Of a stretch of 64,000 bases of DNA, positions 9,578 through 17,820 are shown piece after piece. The notes beneath the pieces were generated by a model that made no database searches, was not told where the DNA came from, and was given only the letters and a program-made list of their open reading frames with translations. A program made the position numbers and the translations under genes. This stretch comes from Pseudomonas sp. MWU16-30317. Its GTDB lineage: Bacteria > Pseudomonadota > Gammaproteobacteria > Pseudomonadales > Pseudomonadaceae. Positions within the stretch are counted from its first letter, which is position 1. Each line of letters opens with the position of its first letter. The stretch spans positions 156,140 through 220,139 of the forward strand of contig NZ_JAIWJA010000011.1 of the NCBI RefSeq assembly GCF_020515695.1, in the 5' to 3' direction.

Positions 9578-10207
9578 ATGTCCAATTCATCCATCGTCGA
9601 GCCTGCGCTGGGCAGCACTGCCAGCAGCAAGGACGAAATGGTCACCCTGGTGGTCAAGCACCGGGTCAAGGCGGGCACCGAGCAGGCCTACGAGGCCTGG
9701 CTGCGACGCATCGTCTCGACCGCCCGCACCTTCCCCGGTCATTTGGGTGTCGACGTCATGCCGGGCAAAGAGGCCGGTCTTCGTACCTTCACCAGCGTGC
9801 TGCGGTTTTGCTCTACTGACCAGGTGCAGCAATGGCTCGACTCGCCGCAGCGTCTGGCGCTGGTCAAGGAGGCCGAGCACATGCTGGCCGACGGCGACGT
9901 CACCGAGATCGCCGACGCTGGGGAGTTCTGGTTCACCCCGCCCAGCGAGCAGGGCGCGGCGCCGCCACCGCGCTGGAAGCAGGCGGTGCTGAGCTTGTTG
10001 GTGATTCTGCCGCAAACCCTGCTGCTGCCGATCATCTGGTCGCCGGTTTTCAGCCTCAACAGCTTCTTTGGCAACTACGTGGTCAGCACCTTTCTCGTCA
10101 CTATCACTATCGTGATGCTGGTGGTGTACGTGTTGATGCCGCCCGCCACCCGCCTGCTTGCACCTTGGCTAAACGCTTCTTCCTCTGCAGAAAAGGACCC
10201 GCAATGA
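9578..10207 (+). CDS. ABM-domain protein with C-terminal membrane helices
   Basis: A 209-residue protein. Residues about 18-110 are an antibiotic-biosynthesis-monooxygenase (ABM, dimeric alpha-beta barrel) domain: VTLVVKHRVKAGTEQAYEAW, then FPGHLGVDVM and the FTSVLRFCS strand. The tail holds two hydrophobic segments (LSLLVILPQTLLLPIIW and VVSTFLVTITIVMLVVYVLM), so the domain is membrane anchored. Start ATG 9578 has AAGGAG nearby. Its TGA overlaps the ATG of the amidohydrolase gene (ATGA), which implies translational coupling. ABM domains act in oxidations or haem/quinone chemistry; no substrate can be assigned. Confidence 0.85.
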   Translation: MSNSSIVEPALGSTASSKDEMVTLVVKHRVKAGTEQAYEAWLRRIVSTARTFPGHLGVDVMPGKEAGLRTFTSVLRFCSTDQVQQWLDSPQRLALVKEAEHMLADGDVTEIADAGEFWFTPPSEQGAAPPPRWKQAVLSLLVILPQTLLLPIIWSPVFSLNSFFGNYVVSTFLVTITIVMLVVYVLMPPATRLLAPWLNASSSAEKDPQ

Positions 10208-12042
10208 ACGCCGATCTGATTCTCTTCAATGGCAAGTTTCACACGGTCGACCGTGAAAAACCCCGCGCTACCGCGGTCGCCATCAGCGCCGGCCGCTTTG
10301 TCGCTGTCGGCAACGACGCCGAGGCCATGGCACTGCGTGGCACCGGCACCCAGGTGATCGACCTCAAGGGCCGCACGGCGATCCCCGGGCTCAATGACTC
10401 GCACTTGCACCTGATTCGTGGCGGCCTGAACTACAACCTCGAGCTGCGCTGGGAAGGCGTGCCGTCGCTGGCCGATGCCATGCGCATGCTCAAGGAGCAG
10501 GCCGACCGCACGCCAACGCCACAGTGGGTGCGGGTGGTGGGCGGCTGGAACGAATTCCAGTTCGCCGAAAAACGCATGCCGACCCTGGCCGAACTCAACC
10601 AGGCCGCGCCCGACACACCGGTGTTCGTCCTGCACCTGTATGACCGCGCCTTGCTCAACCGCGCCGCCTTGCGTGTGGCCGGCTACACCCGCGATACGCC
10701 CAACCCGCCCGGTGGCGAGATCCAGCGTGACGCCAACGGTGACCCGACCGGCATGCTGGTGGCGCGCCCCAACGCGATGATCTTGTACTCGACCCTGGCC
10801 AAGGGCCCGAGCCTGCCGCTGGAGTACCAGGTCAACTCGACCCGTCAGTTCATGCGCGAGCTCAACCGCCTGGGCCTGACCAGCGTGATCGACGCCGGGG
10901 GTGGTTTTCAGAACTACCCCGACGACTACAAGGTCATCGAGGAGCTGGCCAAGGCCGAGCAACTGACCATCCGCATCGCCTACAACCTGTTCACGCAAAA
11001 GCCCAAGGCCGAGTTGCAGGACTTCAAGAACTGGACCGGCAGCGTCACCCTGCACCAGGGCGATGACTTTTTGCGCCACAACGGCGCCGGCGAGATGCTG
11101 GTGTTCTCGGCCGCCGACTTCGAAGACTTCCTCGAACCGCGCCCGGACCTGCCGCAGACCATGGAGCAGGAGCTGGAGCCGGTGGTGCGCCATCTGGTCG
11201 AGCAGCGCTGGCCGTTCCGCCTGCACGTCACCTACGACGAATCCATCTCGCGCATGCTCGATGTGTTCGAGAAGGTCGACCGCGACATTCCGTTCAATGG
11301 CCTGCCGTGGTTCTTCGACCACGCCGAGACCATTTCGCCGAAGAATATCGAGCGTGTACGTGCCTTGAACGGCGGCATCGCGATTCAGGACCGCATGGCG
11401 TTCCAGGGTGAGTACTTCGTCGATCGCTACGGTGCGCAGGCGGCTGAAGCGACGCCGCCGATCAAGCGCATGTTGGCCGAGGGCGTGCCGGTCGGCGCCG
11501 GTACCGACGCCACGCGGGTGTCGAGCTACAACCCGTGGACCTCGTTGTACTGGATGGTCAGCGGCCGTACCGTCGGCGGTCTGGAGCTCTATCCAGAGGG
11601 CTTGTCGCGGGACACCGCCCTGGAACTGTTCACCCATGGCAGCGCCTGGTTCTCGTCCGAGCAGGGCAAGAAGGGCCAGATCAAGGTCGGGCAACTGGCC
11701 GACGTGGTGGCCTTGTCGGCGGACTTCTTCAGCGTCGAAGAAGAAGCCATCAAGTGGATCGAGTCGGTGCTGACCGTAGTTGGCGGCAAGGTCGTGCATG
11801 CCGACGCGGAGTTCGGCGACCTCGATCCACCGCGCCTGCCGGTGCTGCCGGACTGGTCTCCGGTGGCGCGTGTACCGGGCCATTGGCGTCCCAACGCACC
11901 GCTGCAGGCCCAGGTACACCAGTGCAGCGGTCCTTGCGCGGTGCACTCCCATAGCCACGAGCGGGCACGCCAGTCGAGTGTGCCCGTGAGCGACTTCCAG
12001 GGCTTCTGGGGCGCCTTTGGCTGTTCCTGCTTCGCGTTCTGA
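10204..12042 (+). CDS. YtcJ-like amidohydrolase family metallohydrolase
   Basis: A 612-residue member of the amidohydrolase superfamily, YtcJ/Amidohydro_3 branch. The N-terminal beta-sandwich begins ADLILFNGKFHTVDREKPRA, the metal-binding HxH is in PGLNDSHLHLIRGG, and the barrel later shows FFDHAETISP and GAGTDATRVSSYNPW, whose Asp is the usual last catalytic metal ligand. It is longer than many family members (about 550) because of a Cys/His-rich tail (HQCSGPCAVHSHSH). The ATGA overlap couples it to the ABM gene. It probably hydrolyses an amide or carbamate; the true substrate is unknown. Confidence 0.88.
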   Translation: MNADLILFNGKFHTVDREKPRATAVAISAGRFVAVGNDAEAMALRGTGTQVIDLKGRTAIPGLNDSHLHLIRGGLNYNLELRWEGVPSLADAMRMLKEQADRTPTPQWVRVVGGWNEFQFAEKRMPTLAELNQAAPDTPVFVLHLYDRALLNRAALRVAGYTRDTPNPPGGEIQRDANGDPTGMLVARPNAMILYSTLAKGPSLPLEYQVNSTRQFMRELNRLGLTSVIDAGGGFQNYPDDYKVIEELAKAEQLTIRIAYNLFTQKPKAELQDFKNWTGSVTLHQGDDFLRHNGAGEMLVFSAADFEDFLEPRPDLPQTMEQELEPVVRHLVEQRWPFRLHVTYDESISRMLDVFEKVDRDIPFNGLPWFFDHAETISPKNIERVRALNGGIAIQDRMAFQGEYFVDRYGAQAAEATPPIKRMLAEGVPVGAGTDATRVSSYNPWTSLYWMVSGRTVGGLELYPEGLSRDTALELFTHGSAWFSSEQGKKGQIKVGQLADVVALSADFFSVEEEAIKWIESVLTVVGGKVVHADAEFGDLDPPRLPVLPDWSPVARVPGHWRPNAPLQAQVHQCSGPCAVHSHSHERARQSSVPVSDFQGFWGAFGCSCFAF

Positions 12043-12069
12043 TGGCCTGGTCGCCTTGTTCGCTGATCT

Positions 12070-12150
12070 GTAGCGAGGGGGCTTGCCTCCGACGGGCGAC
12101 CCCCAGCCTGGCAACTGGCTGTAAGACTTTTCGGGGGCAAGCCCCCACTC
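12070..12150. repeat. REP-type inverted pair, TAGCGAGGGGGCTTGC class
   Basis: TAGCGAGGGGGCTTGCCTCC at 12071 and the opposed TCGGGGGCAAGCCCCCACTC near 12131 form an inverted pair between the amidohydrolase and YcaC-like genes. This is a second REP class, distinct in sequence from the GTGGGAGC class elsewhere in the window. Confidence 0.75.
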
Positions 12151-12183
12151 TGCAACTAACCCGTAACCCCTGAGGATTGCAAA

Positions 12184-12813
12184 ATGAGCAACGCTCCCCG
12201 TTACAACCGCTTGAACAAAGACGACGCCGTGGTCTTGCTGGTCGACCACCAGGCCGGCCTGATCTCGCTGGTGCAGGATTTCTCGCCCAACGAATTCAAG
12301 AACAACGTGCTGGCTCTGGCCGATTGCGCAAAGTTCTTCGGCCTGCCGACCATCCTGACCACTAGCTTCGAAAAAGGCCCGAACGGCCCGATGGTCCCCG
12401 AGCTCAAGGAGATGTTCCCGGACGCTCCGTACATCCCGCGCCCTGGTCAGATCAACGCCTGGGACAACGATGATTTCGTCGCTGCCGTCAAAGCTACCGG
12501 CAAAAAGCAGCTGATTATCGCCGGTGTCGTGACTGACGTGTGTGTGGCGTTCCCGACCTTGTCCGCATTGGCTGAAGGGTTTGACGTATTCGTGGTGACC
12601 GATGCTTCCGGTACGTTCAACGAAACCGTGCAACAAGCGGCCTGGGCGCGTATGAGCGCTGCCGGCGCGCAGTTGCTGAACTGGTTCGCAGTGGCCTGCG
12701 AGCTGCAACGCGACTGGCGCAACGACATCGAAGGCCTGGGCAACCTGCTGTCCAACCGCCTGCCGAACTATCGCAACCTGATGAACAGCTACTCGGCCAA
12801 TACTGCCAAGTAA
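12184..12813 (+). CDS. YcaC-like isochorismatase-fold cysteine hydrolase
   Basis: A 209-residue cysteine hydrolase of the isochorismatase superfamily, closest in pattern to YcaC. The catalytic Asp sits in LLVDHQAG (Asp21), the cis-peptide/nucleophile motif reads GVVTDVCVAFP with Cys120, and a conserved PTILTTSFEKGPNG loop supplies further active-site residues. Members of this fold hydrolyse amides; YcaC itself has no firmly established substrate. It follows the amidohydrolase after 140 bp with a REP pair between, so it may have its own promoter. Two successive hydrolases suggest sequential breakdown of an amide-type compound (inference). Confidence 0.88.
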   Translation: MSNAPRYNRLNKDDAVVLLVDHQAGLISLVQDFSPNEFKNNVLALADCAKFFGLPTILTTSFEKGPNGPMVPELKEMFPDAPYIPRPGQINAWDNDDFVAAVKATGKKQLIIAGVVTDVCVAFPTLSALAEGFDVFVVTDASGTFNETVQQAAWARMSAAGAQLLNWFAVACELQRDWRNDIEGLGNLLSNRLPNYRNLMNSYSANTAK

Positions 12814-12848
12814 CAGGGTCCTCAGCCTACGCTGACGCTAGCATCGCG

Positions 12849-12911
12849 TTCGCGGGCAAGCCTTGCTCCCACAGGTGTACGAATTGTAGGAGCAACGCTT
12901 GCTTACGAAGA
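12849..12911. repeat. REP doublet
   Basis: TTCGCGGGCAAGCCTTGCTC at 12849 and the degenerate opposed GTAGGAGCAACGCTTGCTTA near 12886, lying between convergent genes, form another inverted REP pair of the GTGGGAGC class. Confidence 0.7.
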
Positions 12912-12981
12912 GGCCAGTCGCCGTGGCGCAGGAGCATCAGGCCACCGCGCAGTTTCAGGAATTTTCAGCTTTGCCACCGCC

Positions 12982-14418
12982 TCAACGCTTCTGCAACCAA
13001 CTCAAGAATCCCCCTTTCCTGATGGTCACCGGCTTGTGCAGCAACAGCGCATGACTGGTCTGCTGCCTGAACGCCTGCAATTTGTTCAGGGCCTTGCCCA
13101 CTGCGCTGCTTTGCTCGACACAGTGTTGGGTCAGCGTCTTGTCGATGCGGTACACCAGGCTCGACGTCAGCGCGGTGAAGCGCGCCTCGGACGGTGTGTC
13201 GCCAAGGATGCTCTGCTCGCCCATGATTTCGCCAGGGCCCATGCGCCCGACCTCCAGCCAGCCGTCGCCATCGGCCACGTCTGCGGTGATCACACCGGTA
13301 CCGATGACCATCAGCACCTCTGCTACCTCGCCGACATCGAGAATCCGCTGACCCGCCGCGAACTCCTTGGCGACCATGGCCGCCGCCAGTTGGTCTTTGG
13401 CGTCGGCACTCAGGCCCTGGAAAATCTTCACTTCGTCGAGCAGTTCCCGCGTGCGCGTCGTGCCTTGCACGGGGGCCGTCCCCTCGGCCAGGCGGCTGAT
13501 GCCGGCGGCTTCGAGATGCCGGTGGGCCAGGTCGAACAACTGATTGCGCACCTCGCCACGCTTGGCCAGGTCGGCGATAAAACCACTGGCCACATACTCG
13601 GTGACGGTCTCGCCAGAGGCTTTGACCAAGGCTTTGGGCGCTGGCGCAGACAGCAGCAGACTGGTGCCGCGCAGGCTGCGCTCCAAGGCGTCGAGCACGC
13701 GTCGCGGGCGCACGTGATTGGGCAACTGCAGGCTGATGGACACGCCGTGCAGGTTGCTGGGGCGGCTGAGGTTGATGAGCTTGGCCTTGGCCGCGACCGA
13801 GTTAGGCACCACGGCGGTGCTGCCGTCGATGGTCAGCAGGTAGGTAGCGCGCCAGTTGATGTCCAGGACCTTGCCTTCGACGCCGTCGATGCTGATCGAG
13901 TCGTCGACCTGATAGGGCTTGGTGGTGTTCAGCACGATGCCGGAAAACACATCGCTCAAGGTGCTTTGCAACGCCAGGCCGACGATGATTGCCATGGCGC
14001 CGGAGGTGGCCAGCAGGCCCTTGACTGGCAGCTGCATGACATAACCGGCCGCGGCGACGATGGCGATCAGAAATACCAGCGCGCCGATCACGTCCTGCAA
14101 CAGGCGCCCGCTATGCCCGATGCGGTGGGTGAGCAGCACGCCGAGCAGTTCGGTGAGCACCCGTGCCAGGTACAGCCACCAGAAGATCGCCAGCGCCGTG
14201 GCACACATCTGCAGCAGTGTGTCGTCTGGCCAGGGCGGCGCCAGCAACGGGCTGACGCCACCGCCGATGATCATCCAGCTGTACAGCAGGAACAGGCCCA
14301 GGCGCATGCCGACCTTGGCGATAGGGTGTTGCACGGGCGCCAGTTGCCAGACCAGCAGGTCGACCACCAGCACCAGCGCGCTCCACAGCAGGAGATGATT
14401 GAACACAAGCGTTGTCAT
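12982..14418 (-). CDS. MscS-family channel with cyclic-nucleotide-binding domain
   Basis: A 478-residue inner-membrane protein. Four hydrophobic helices lie in residues 1-130, followed by the MscS pore helix region (GLLATSGAMAIIVGLALQST, then LSDVFSGIVLN) and the beta domain (DSISIDGVEGKVLDINWRAT). The C-terminal 150 residues are a cNMP-binding/CRP-like fold (KIFQGLSADAKDQLA, GEIMGEQSILGDTPSEARFT). This matches bacterial cyclic-nucleotide-gated MscS-like channels. I chose the ATG at 14418; the longer frame begins with non-hydrophobic residues overlapping the divergent LysR gene. The PGEIMGEQ loop is phosphate-binding-cassette-like, so nucleotide gating is plausible but unproven. Confidence 0.85.
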   Translation of the reverse strand: MTTLVFNHLLLWSALVLVVDLLVWQLAPVQHPIAKVGMRLGLFLLYSWMIIGGGVSPLLAPPWPDDTLLQMCATALAIFWWLYLARVLTELLGVLLTHRIGHSGRLLQDVIGALVFLIAIVAAAGYVMQLPVKGLLATSGAMAIIVGLALQSTLSDVFSGIVLNTTKPYQVDDSISIDGVEGKVLDINWRATYLLTIDGSTAVVPNSVAAKAKLINLSRPSNLHGVSISLQLPNHVRPRRVLDALERSLRGTSLLLSAPAPKALVKASGETVTEYVASGFIADLAKRGEVRNQLFDLAHRHLEAAGISRLAEGTAPVQGTTRTRELLDEVKIFQGLSADAKDQLAAAMVAKEFAAGQRILDVGEVAEVLMVIGTGVITADVADGDGWLEVGRMGPGEIMGEQSILGDTPSEARFTALTSSLVYRIDKTLTQHCVEQSSAVGKALNKLQAFRQQTSHALLLHKPVTIRKGGFLSWLQKR

Positions 14419-14476
14419 GGCGTTATCCGCAAAAGGGCAGGCTTGATGGTAGGAGGGCGCGGGGTATTGCGCCATT

Positions 14477-14491
14477 GCCCAAAGGTTGGGC
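14477..14491. promoter_or_regulatory. Candidate LysR operator in divergent promoter region
   Basis: GCCCAAAGGTTGGGC is a perfect 6-bp inverted repeat with a 3-bp centre, placed between the divergent MscS-like gene and the LysR gene. LysR regulators commonly bind such T-N11-A-like palindromes near their own promoters. Assignment is by position and symmetry only. Confidence 0.35.
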
Positions 14492-14592
14492 CATTCCCAG
14501 CGCTGCGAACCCACAGGCTGCGCCAGATTAATCTGCAGCCAAACAGCCAAAAAGCCGCTATAACGAGCTTGACTGTCTACCGAGGCGAGACA

Positions 14593-15501
14593 ATGAATGC
14601 GTTTGAAGACATGCGCCTGTTCGTACAGGTCATGGAATCCGGGAGTTTCACTGCGGCAGCCGACAAGCTCGGGCTGTCCAAGCAATACGTCAGTCGGCGC
14701 CTGATGCAATTGGAGGGCCGCCTAGGCACTCGTCTGCTCAATCGCTCGACCCGGCGCCTGGACGTCACCCCGCCAGGCCAGAGTTACTATGAATCGGCCG
14801 TGCGCCTGCTGGGGGAGGTCGAGCAGGTCGAGCAGGGCATCGCCGGCCAGAACGCCGAGCCGCGCGGCAAGATCCGCCTGAGTGCGCCGCTGTCGTTTGC
14901 CGTCGCTCATCTGGGCTGCATCCTGCCGCAGTTTCTGCAGCGCTATGCGCAAGTGTCGGTAGAAGTCGATCTCAGCGATCGCCCGGTGGATCTGCTGGGT
15001 GAGGGCTACGACGTGGTGCTGCGCATCGGCGTGCTCGAGGATTCCTCGCTGATTGCCCGGCGCATCGCGTCGATCCCGCGGGTGTACTGCTGCAGCCCGG
15101 CCTATCTGGCCGAGCACGGCGAGCCGCAGACCCCGGAGGATCTCGTCGACCATCAATGCCTGCCCTACGGCCACAGCCGCCAGGTGCAGTGGCAGTTTCA
15201 GAACCGGGGCAAGCCGCTGGCGCAGGCGGTCAGCGGGCGTATTCGTGCCAACAACGGCGAGCTGCTCAAGGACGCGGCGGTCGCCGGGTTGGGGATTACT
15301 TACCTGCCGTTGTTCATCGTCGGGGACGCACTGGCCGATGGCCGTCTTGTCAGAGTGCTGGAAACCTACGCCCCCGAAGCACTGCAGTTGTCGGCGGTGT
15401 ATCCGCAGCATCGGCAAAGCTCGCGAGCGGTGCAGGTACTGGTGGAATTTTTGCGTGAATGCCTGGCCCACAACGTGGCCTTGCAGGAGAGCGTGCGATG
15501 A
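14593..15501 (+). CDS. LysR-family transcriptional regulator
   Basis: A 302-residue LysR regulator of the DhcR/AaeR-like group: FEDMRLFVQVMESGSFTAAA opens the winged HTH, with LGLSKQYVSRRLMQLEGRLG as recognition helix region, and a substrate-binding domain follows (IRLSAPLSFAV from about 95, then CCSPAYLAEHG). Its stop TGA overlaps the ATG of the GlxA-type regulator gene (ATGA), so two regulators are translationally coupled. It is divergent from the MscS-like gene. Targets unknown. Confidence 0.9.
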   Translation: MNAFEDMRLFVQVMESGSFTAAADKLGLSKQYVSRRLMQLEGRLGTRLLNRSTRRLDVTPPGQSYYESAVRLLGEVEQVEQGIAGQNAEPRGKIRLSAPLSFAVAHLGCILPQFLQRYAQVSVEVDLSDRPVDLLGEGYDVVLRIGVLEDSSLIARRIASIPRVYCCSPAYLAEHGEPQTPEDLVDHQCLPYGHSRQVQWQFQNRGKPLAQAVSGRIRANNGELLKDAAVAGLGITYLPLFIVGDALADGRLVRVLETYAPEALQLSAVYPQHRQSSRAVQVLVEFLRECLAHNVALQESVR

Positions 15502-16448
15502 AGACGGTGGCCATGCTGCTGTATCCCGATTTTCTGCTGCTGGACATGGCAGGGCCGCTGGAAGTGTTCTCCATCGCCAATCGTTATCTCGATCCGGGTC
15601 AACGGTATGAAATCACCACGGTGGGCCCTGATGAAGGCCTGACTCGCGCGTCCAACGGCATCAAGGTCCAGCCCGACCTGACCCTTGCCCAGGCCGATGG
15701 CGCCTATGACCTGTTGCTGGTGCCCGGTGGTCCGGGAGCCTATACCACGCAGCACGAGGGCATCACCGCGTGGCTCCGGGGCACAGCGCACAAGGCCCGG
15801 CGCTATGGTTCGATCTGTACCGGGGCGTTCATTCTCGGCCATGCCGGCTTGCTTGACGGGCATCGGGTCACCACCCACTGGCATTACACCGAGCGGCTGC
15901 TCAAGGCGTTTCCCAAGGCCCAGGTGGGCACCGATCAGATCTACATCCATGATCGCCAGTTGATCACGTCGGGGGGCGTGACCGCGGGTATCGATATGGC
16001 GTTGTCGATCGTTGCCGAAGACCATGGCCGCAAGGTTGCGCTGGATGTGGCCAAGGTGCTGCTGGTGATCATGCGTCGCCAAGGGGGACAGGCGCAGTTC
16101 AGCCCGTTGGTAGCGGCGGTGGCGACTCAGGCTTCGCCGATCACTCGGGTACAGCATTTCATTCTGGAAAACCTTGAACAGGAACTGACCATCGAGCGTC
16201 TGTCCGGCCTCGCGGCCATGAGCGGTCGACATTTTGCTCGGGTGTTCACCCGGGAGGTGGGCATGACCCCCATGGAATTTGTCCAGAGTGCACGGATCGA
16301 CCGGGCCCGCAGCTTGCTGGAGAGCACCGAACTGCCGCTCAAGACCGTGGCCTACAAGAGCGGTTTCGGCAGCGTCAGGCACATGCGGGTGTTATTCAGC
16401 GAGCGATTGGGGCGCACGCCGACGCAATATCGCCAGCAATTCACCTGA
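15498..16448 (+). CDS. GlxA-family (DJ-1/PfpI plus AraC) transcriptional regulator
   Basis: A 316-residue regulator. Residues 1-170 form a DJ-1/PfpI-like domain (VAMLLYPDFLLLDMAGPLEV; elbow GSICTGAFILG with Cys near 108; THWHYTERL), used here as a ligand sensor. The C-terminal 100 residues are an AraC-type double HTH (LSGLAAMSGRHFARVFTREV, LKTVAYKSGFGSVRHMRVLF). Such proteins control catabolism of amines, choline-related compounds or amino acids in pseudomonads. It is coupled to the LysR gene by an ATGA overlap. A second GlxA-type regulator lies at 21798. Ligand unknown. Confidence 0.9.
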   Translation: MKTVAMLLYPDFLLLDMAGPLEVFSIANRYLDPGQRYEITTVGPDEGLTRASNGIKVQPDLTLAQADGAYDLLLVPGGPGAYTTQHEGITAWLRGTAHKARRYGSICTGAFILGHAGLLDGHRVTTHWHYTERLLKAFPKAQVGTDQIYIHDRQLITSGGVTAGIDMALSIVAEDHGRKVALDVAKVLLVIMRRQGGQAQFSPLVAAVATQASPITRVQHFILENLEQELTIERLSGLAAMSGRHFARVFTREVGMTPMEFVQSARIDRARSLLESTELPLKTVAYKSGFGSVRHMRVLFSERLGRTPTQYRQQFT

Positions 16449-16568
16449 TTGCAGGGAGCTTGGCCGAAATGCGCATTCGAATGGCCGTGCACGGCCCCTC
16501 GCGAATGATTTGTTTTCTCGCCAGGCTGCCAAGATAGCGCCATCTGAGATATTCCCGGGAGGCACTCC

Positions 16569-16838
16569 ATGACCAGCAACAGCGTGACCGACGAGATCGC
16601 CGCAGCGCTGCGCGACAGCATGAGCCCGCGTGACCGTTTGGCCAGTTGGACTTTTCGCTGGTCACTGCTGTGCGGTCAACTGGTGTGCGCTCAGTGTCAG
16701 GCTTCGCAGTCTGCCAATCTGCCCGAGGCCAGTTTCGTCCATCGCCCCGGATGCCGGGCGCGGCGCGAAAATCAGCCCTGGCAGGAGCTGGAAACCTTGC
16801 TGGGTGCGGTGGCGATGCGTGAGCCGCCGCACCGGTAG
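16569..16838 (+). CDS. Small hypothetical protein with Cys-rich motif
   Basis: An 89-residue protein preceded by CGGGAGG about 6 nt before ATG 16569. The middle reads LLCGQLVCAQCQASQSAN and is followed by FVHRPGCRARR, giving C-x4-C-x2-C...H...C, a pattern that could bind zinc or iron. I know of no function. Codon use matches the host. It stands alone between the GlxA-type regulator and a convergent secreted protein. Confidence 0.55.
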   Translation: MTSNSVTDEIAAALRDSMSPRDRLASWTFRWSLLCGQLVCAQCQASQSANLPEASFVHRPGCRARRENQPWQELETLLGAVAMREPPHR

Positions 16839-16845
16839 CCTTCGT

Positions 16846-17181
16846 TCAAGGATGTTTCGCCTTGGGCGCCGCGATGGCCCCATCCCACTCGGTAACTACC
16901 GCTTTTTGCGTGGCGCGCTGGAACAGGCACAGCTCCGTGCCGCTGCGGTTGTTCATGAACTTTTGTGGGTAGGTGCCTTTGAGCAGCAGCGCGGTGTAGC
17001 CGATGCTGTCATCGAACAGCGCCGGGCTGCCGGCGGCGTGGGGGTTCTTGAGTTGGCTGGCTTGCAGGCATTTGGCGAGCAGGGTCTGGTCGTGGACGGC
17101 CCAGGCTTGCGAGGTGGCGGCTTGGGTGGTGGTGCAGGCGAGCAGGGTGATGGTCGCGAGAGATATATTGCGCAAGGTCAT
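16846..17181 (-). CDS. Small secreted hypothetical protein
   Basis: A 111-residue protein with a Sec signal peptide (ISLATITLLACTTTQAATSQ; likely cleavage after residues ..TQA, about 22). The mature part contains Cys residues in AKCLQAS and ELCLFQRA that could pair in the periplasm. Start ATG 17181. No domain recognised. It is the last of a series of minus-strand small genes. Confidence 0.6.
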   Translation of the reverse strand: MTLRNISLATITLLACTTTQAATSQAWAVHDQTLLAKCLQASQLKNPHAAGSPALFDDSIGYTALLLKGTYPQKFMNNRSGTELCLFQRATQKAVVTEWDGAIAAPKAKHP

Positions 17182-17211
17182 GGATGTTTGCCTCTGAAGT
17201 CGGATCCAGGG

Positions 17212-17499
17212 CTACTTCCCGGAAACGGAGCTGGGGAAATAGAAACCTATGACAAGCGTAACCAATGGAAGCGCGCCGATCTTTACCAGCTCGAACATGT
17301 TTTCCCAGGCTTCATTCGCCGGCTCCAGGCCGTAACCAATGATGACGATCATGCAAAGTACAAACAGGAACAGCAGAATCTGTTTGGCAAACCGCAGTCT
17401 ATGGCCTTCATGGAAACGCACGACGTGTTCGGGTGAATGATGTATGAGGTCGATCATGTCGGCGCCCATTGACGGCCTTATATCCACTTTTTCCGTCAT
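17212..17499 (-). CDS. Small two-helix membrane protein
   Basis: A 95-residue protein, MTEKVDIRPSMGADMIDLIH at the start, with two hydrophobic segments (QILLFLFVLCMIVIIGYGL and FELVKIGALPLVTLVIGFYF). I chose the ATG at 17499 because its ATGA overlaps the stop of the upstream gene; a GTG 18 nt earlier would overlap that gene more. It pairs with the small gene 17496-17711. No family recognised; two-helix proteins with a cytosolic partner can be toxin-like or transport accessories, but nothing here decides. Confidence 0.6.
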   Translation of the reverse strand: MTEKVDIRPSMGADMIDLIHHSPEHVVRFHEGHRLRFAKQILLFLFVLCMIVIIGYGLEPANEAWENMFELVKIGALPLVTLVIGFYFPSSVSGK

Positions 17500-17711
17500 A
17501 GGACACGCACCTCGCAAACTGCCTGCAATCCGGTCTGTGCGTCGGCTTTCACTATCCCCATCGAACGGCCATCTCGAAGTGCGTCATCAGCGACTGAAAG
17601 CAGTGCGAAGGCCCGGCGTATCGCTTCCTCTTTGCTGATGCGGTAGCGCAGCGCAATATCCACGAGCGCGGCATCGATGTTATCGCTGACGTATAGGTCG
17701 AACCTTGCCAT
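17496..17711 (-). CDS. Small ribbon-helix-helix-like protein
   Basis: A 71-residue protein, MARFDLYVSDNIDAALVDIA at the start. The N-terminal strand followed by two helices (IDAALVDIALRYRISKEEAI then RRAFALLS) resembles the ribbon-helix-helix/CopG pattern, in which the strand binds DNA. It is translationally coupled (ATGA) to the membrane protein downstream. The arrangement is compatible with an antitoxin-like or regulatory role, but this is inference from size and order only. Confidence 0.55.
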   Translation of the reverse strand: MARFDLYVSDNIDAALVDIALRYRISKEEAIRRAFALLSVADDALRDGRSMGIVKADAQTGLQAVCEVRVL

Positions 17712-17820
17712 TGGCTTGTCTTCCCTGGGCAGGTGGAAAGTCGTCCAGTTTAGATGGGCCGCGCCAGAAAAGTCATGGGCAAGGTAGCCTTTGTCAGTAA
17801 GCAGATATTGCTAGGACCAA

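Noticed and set aside
10075..12708. 877-codon minus-strand frame
   Set aside because: It runs across three well-supported plus-strand genes and their gaps and shows no domain.
13036..14592. Plus-strand extension of the LysR frame, opposite the MscS-like gene
   Set aside because: The LysR protein clearly starts at 14593; the upstream part is antisense to a conserved channel gene.
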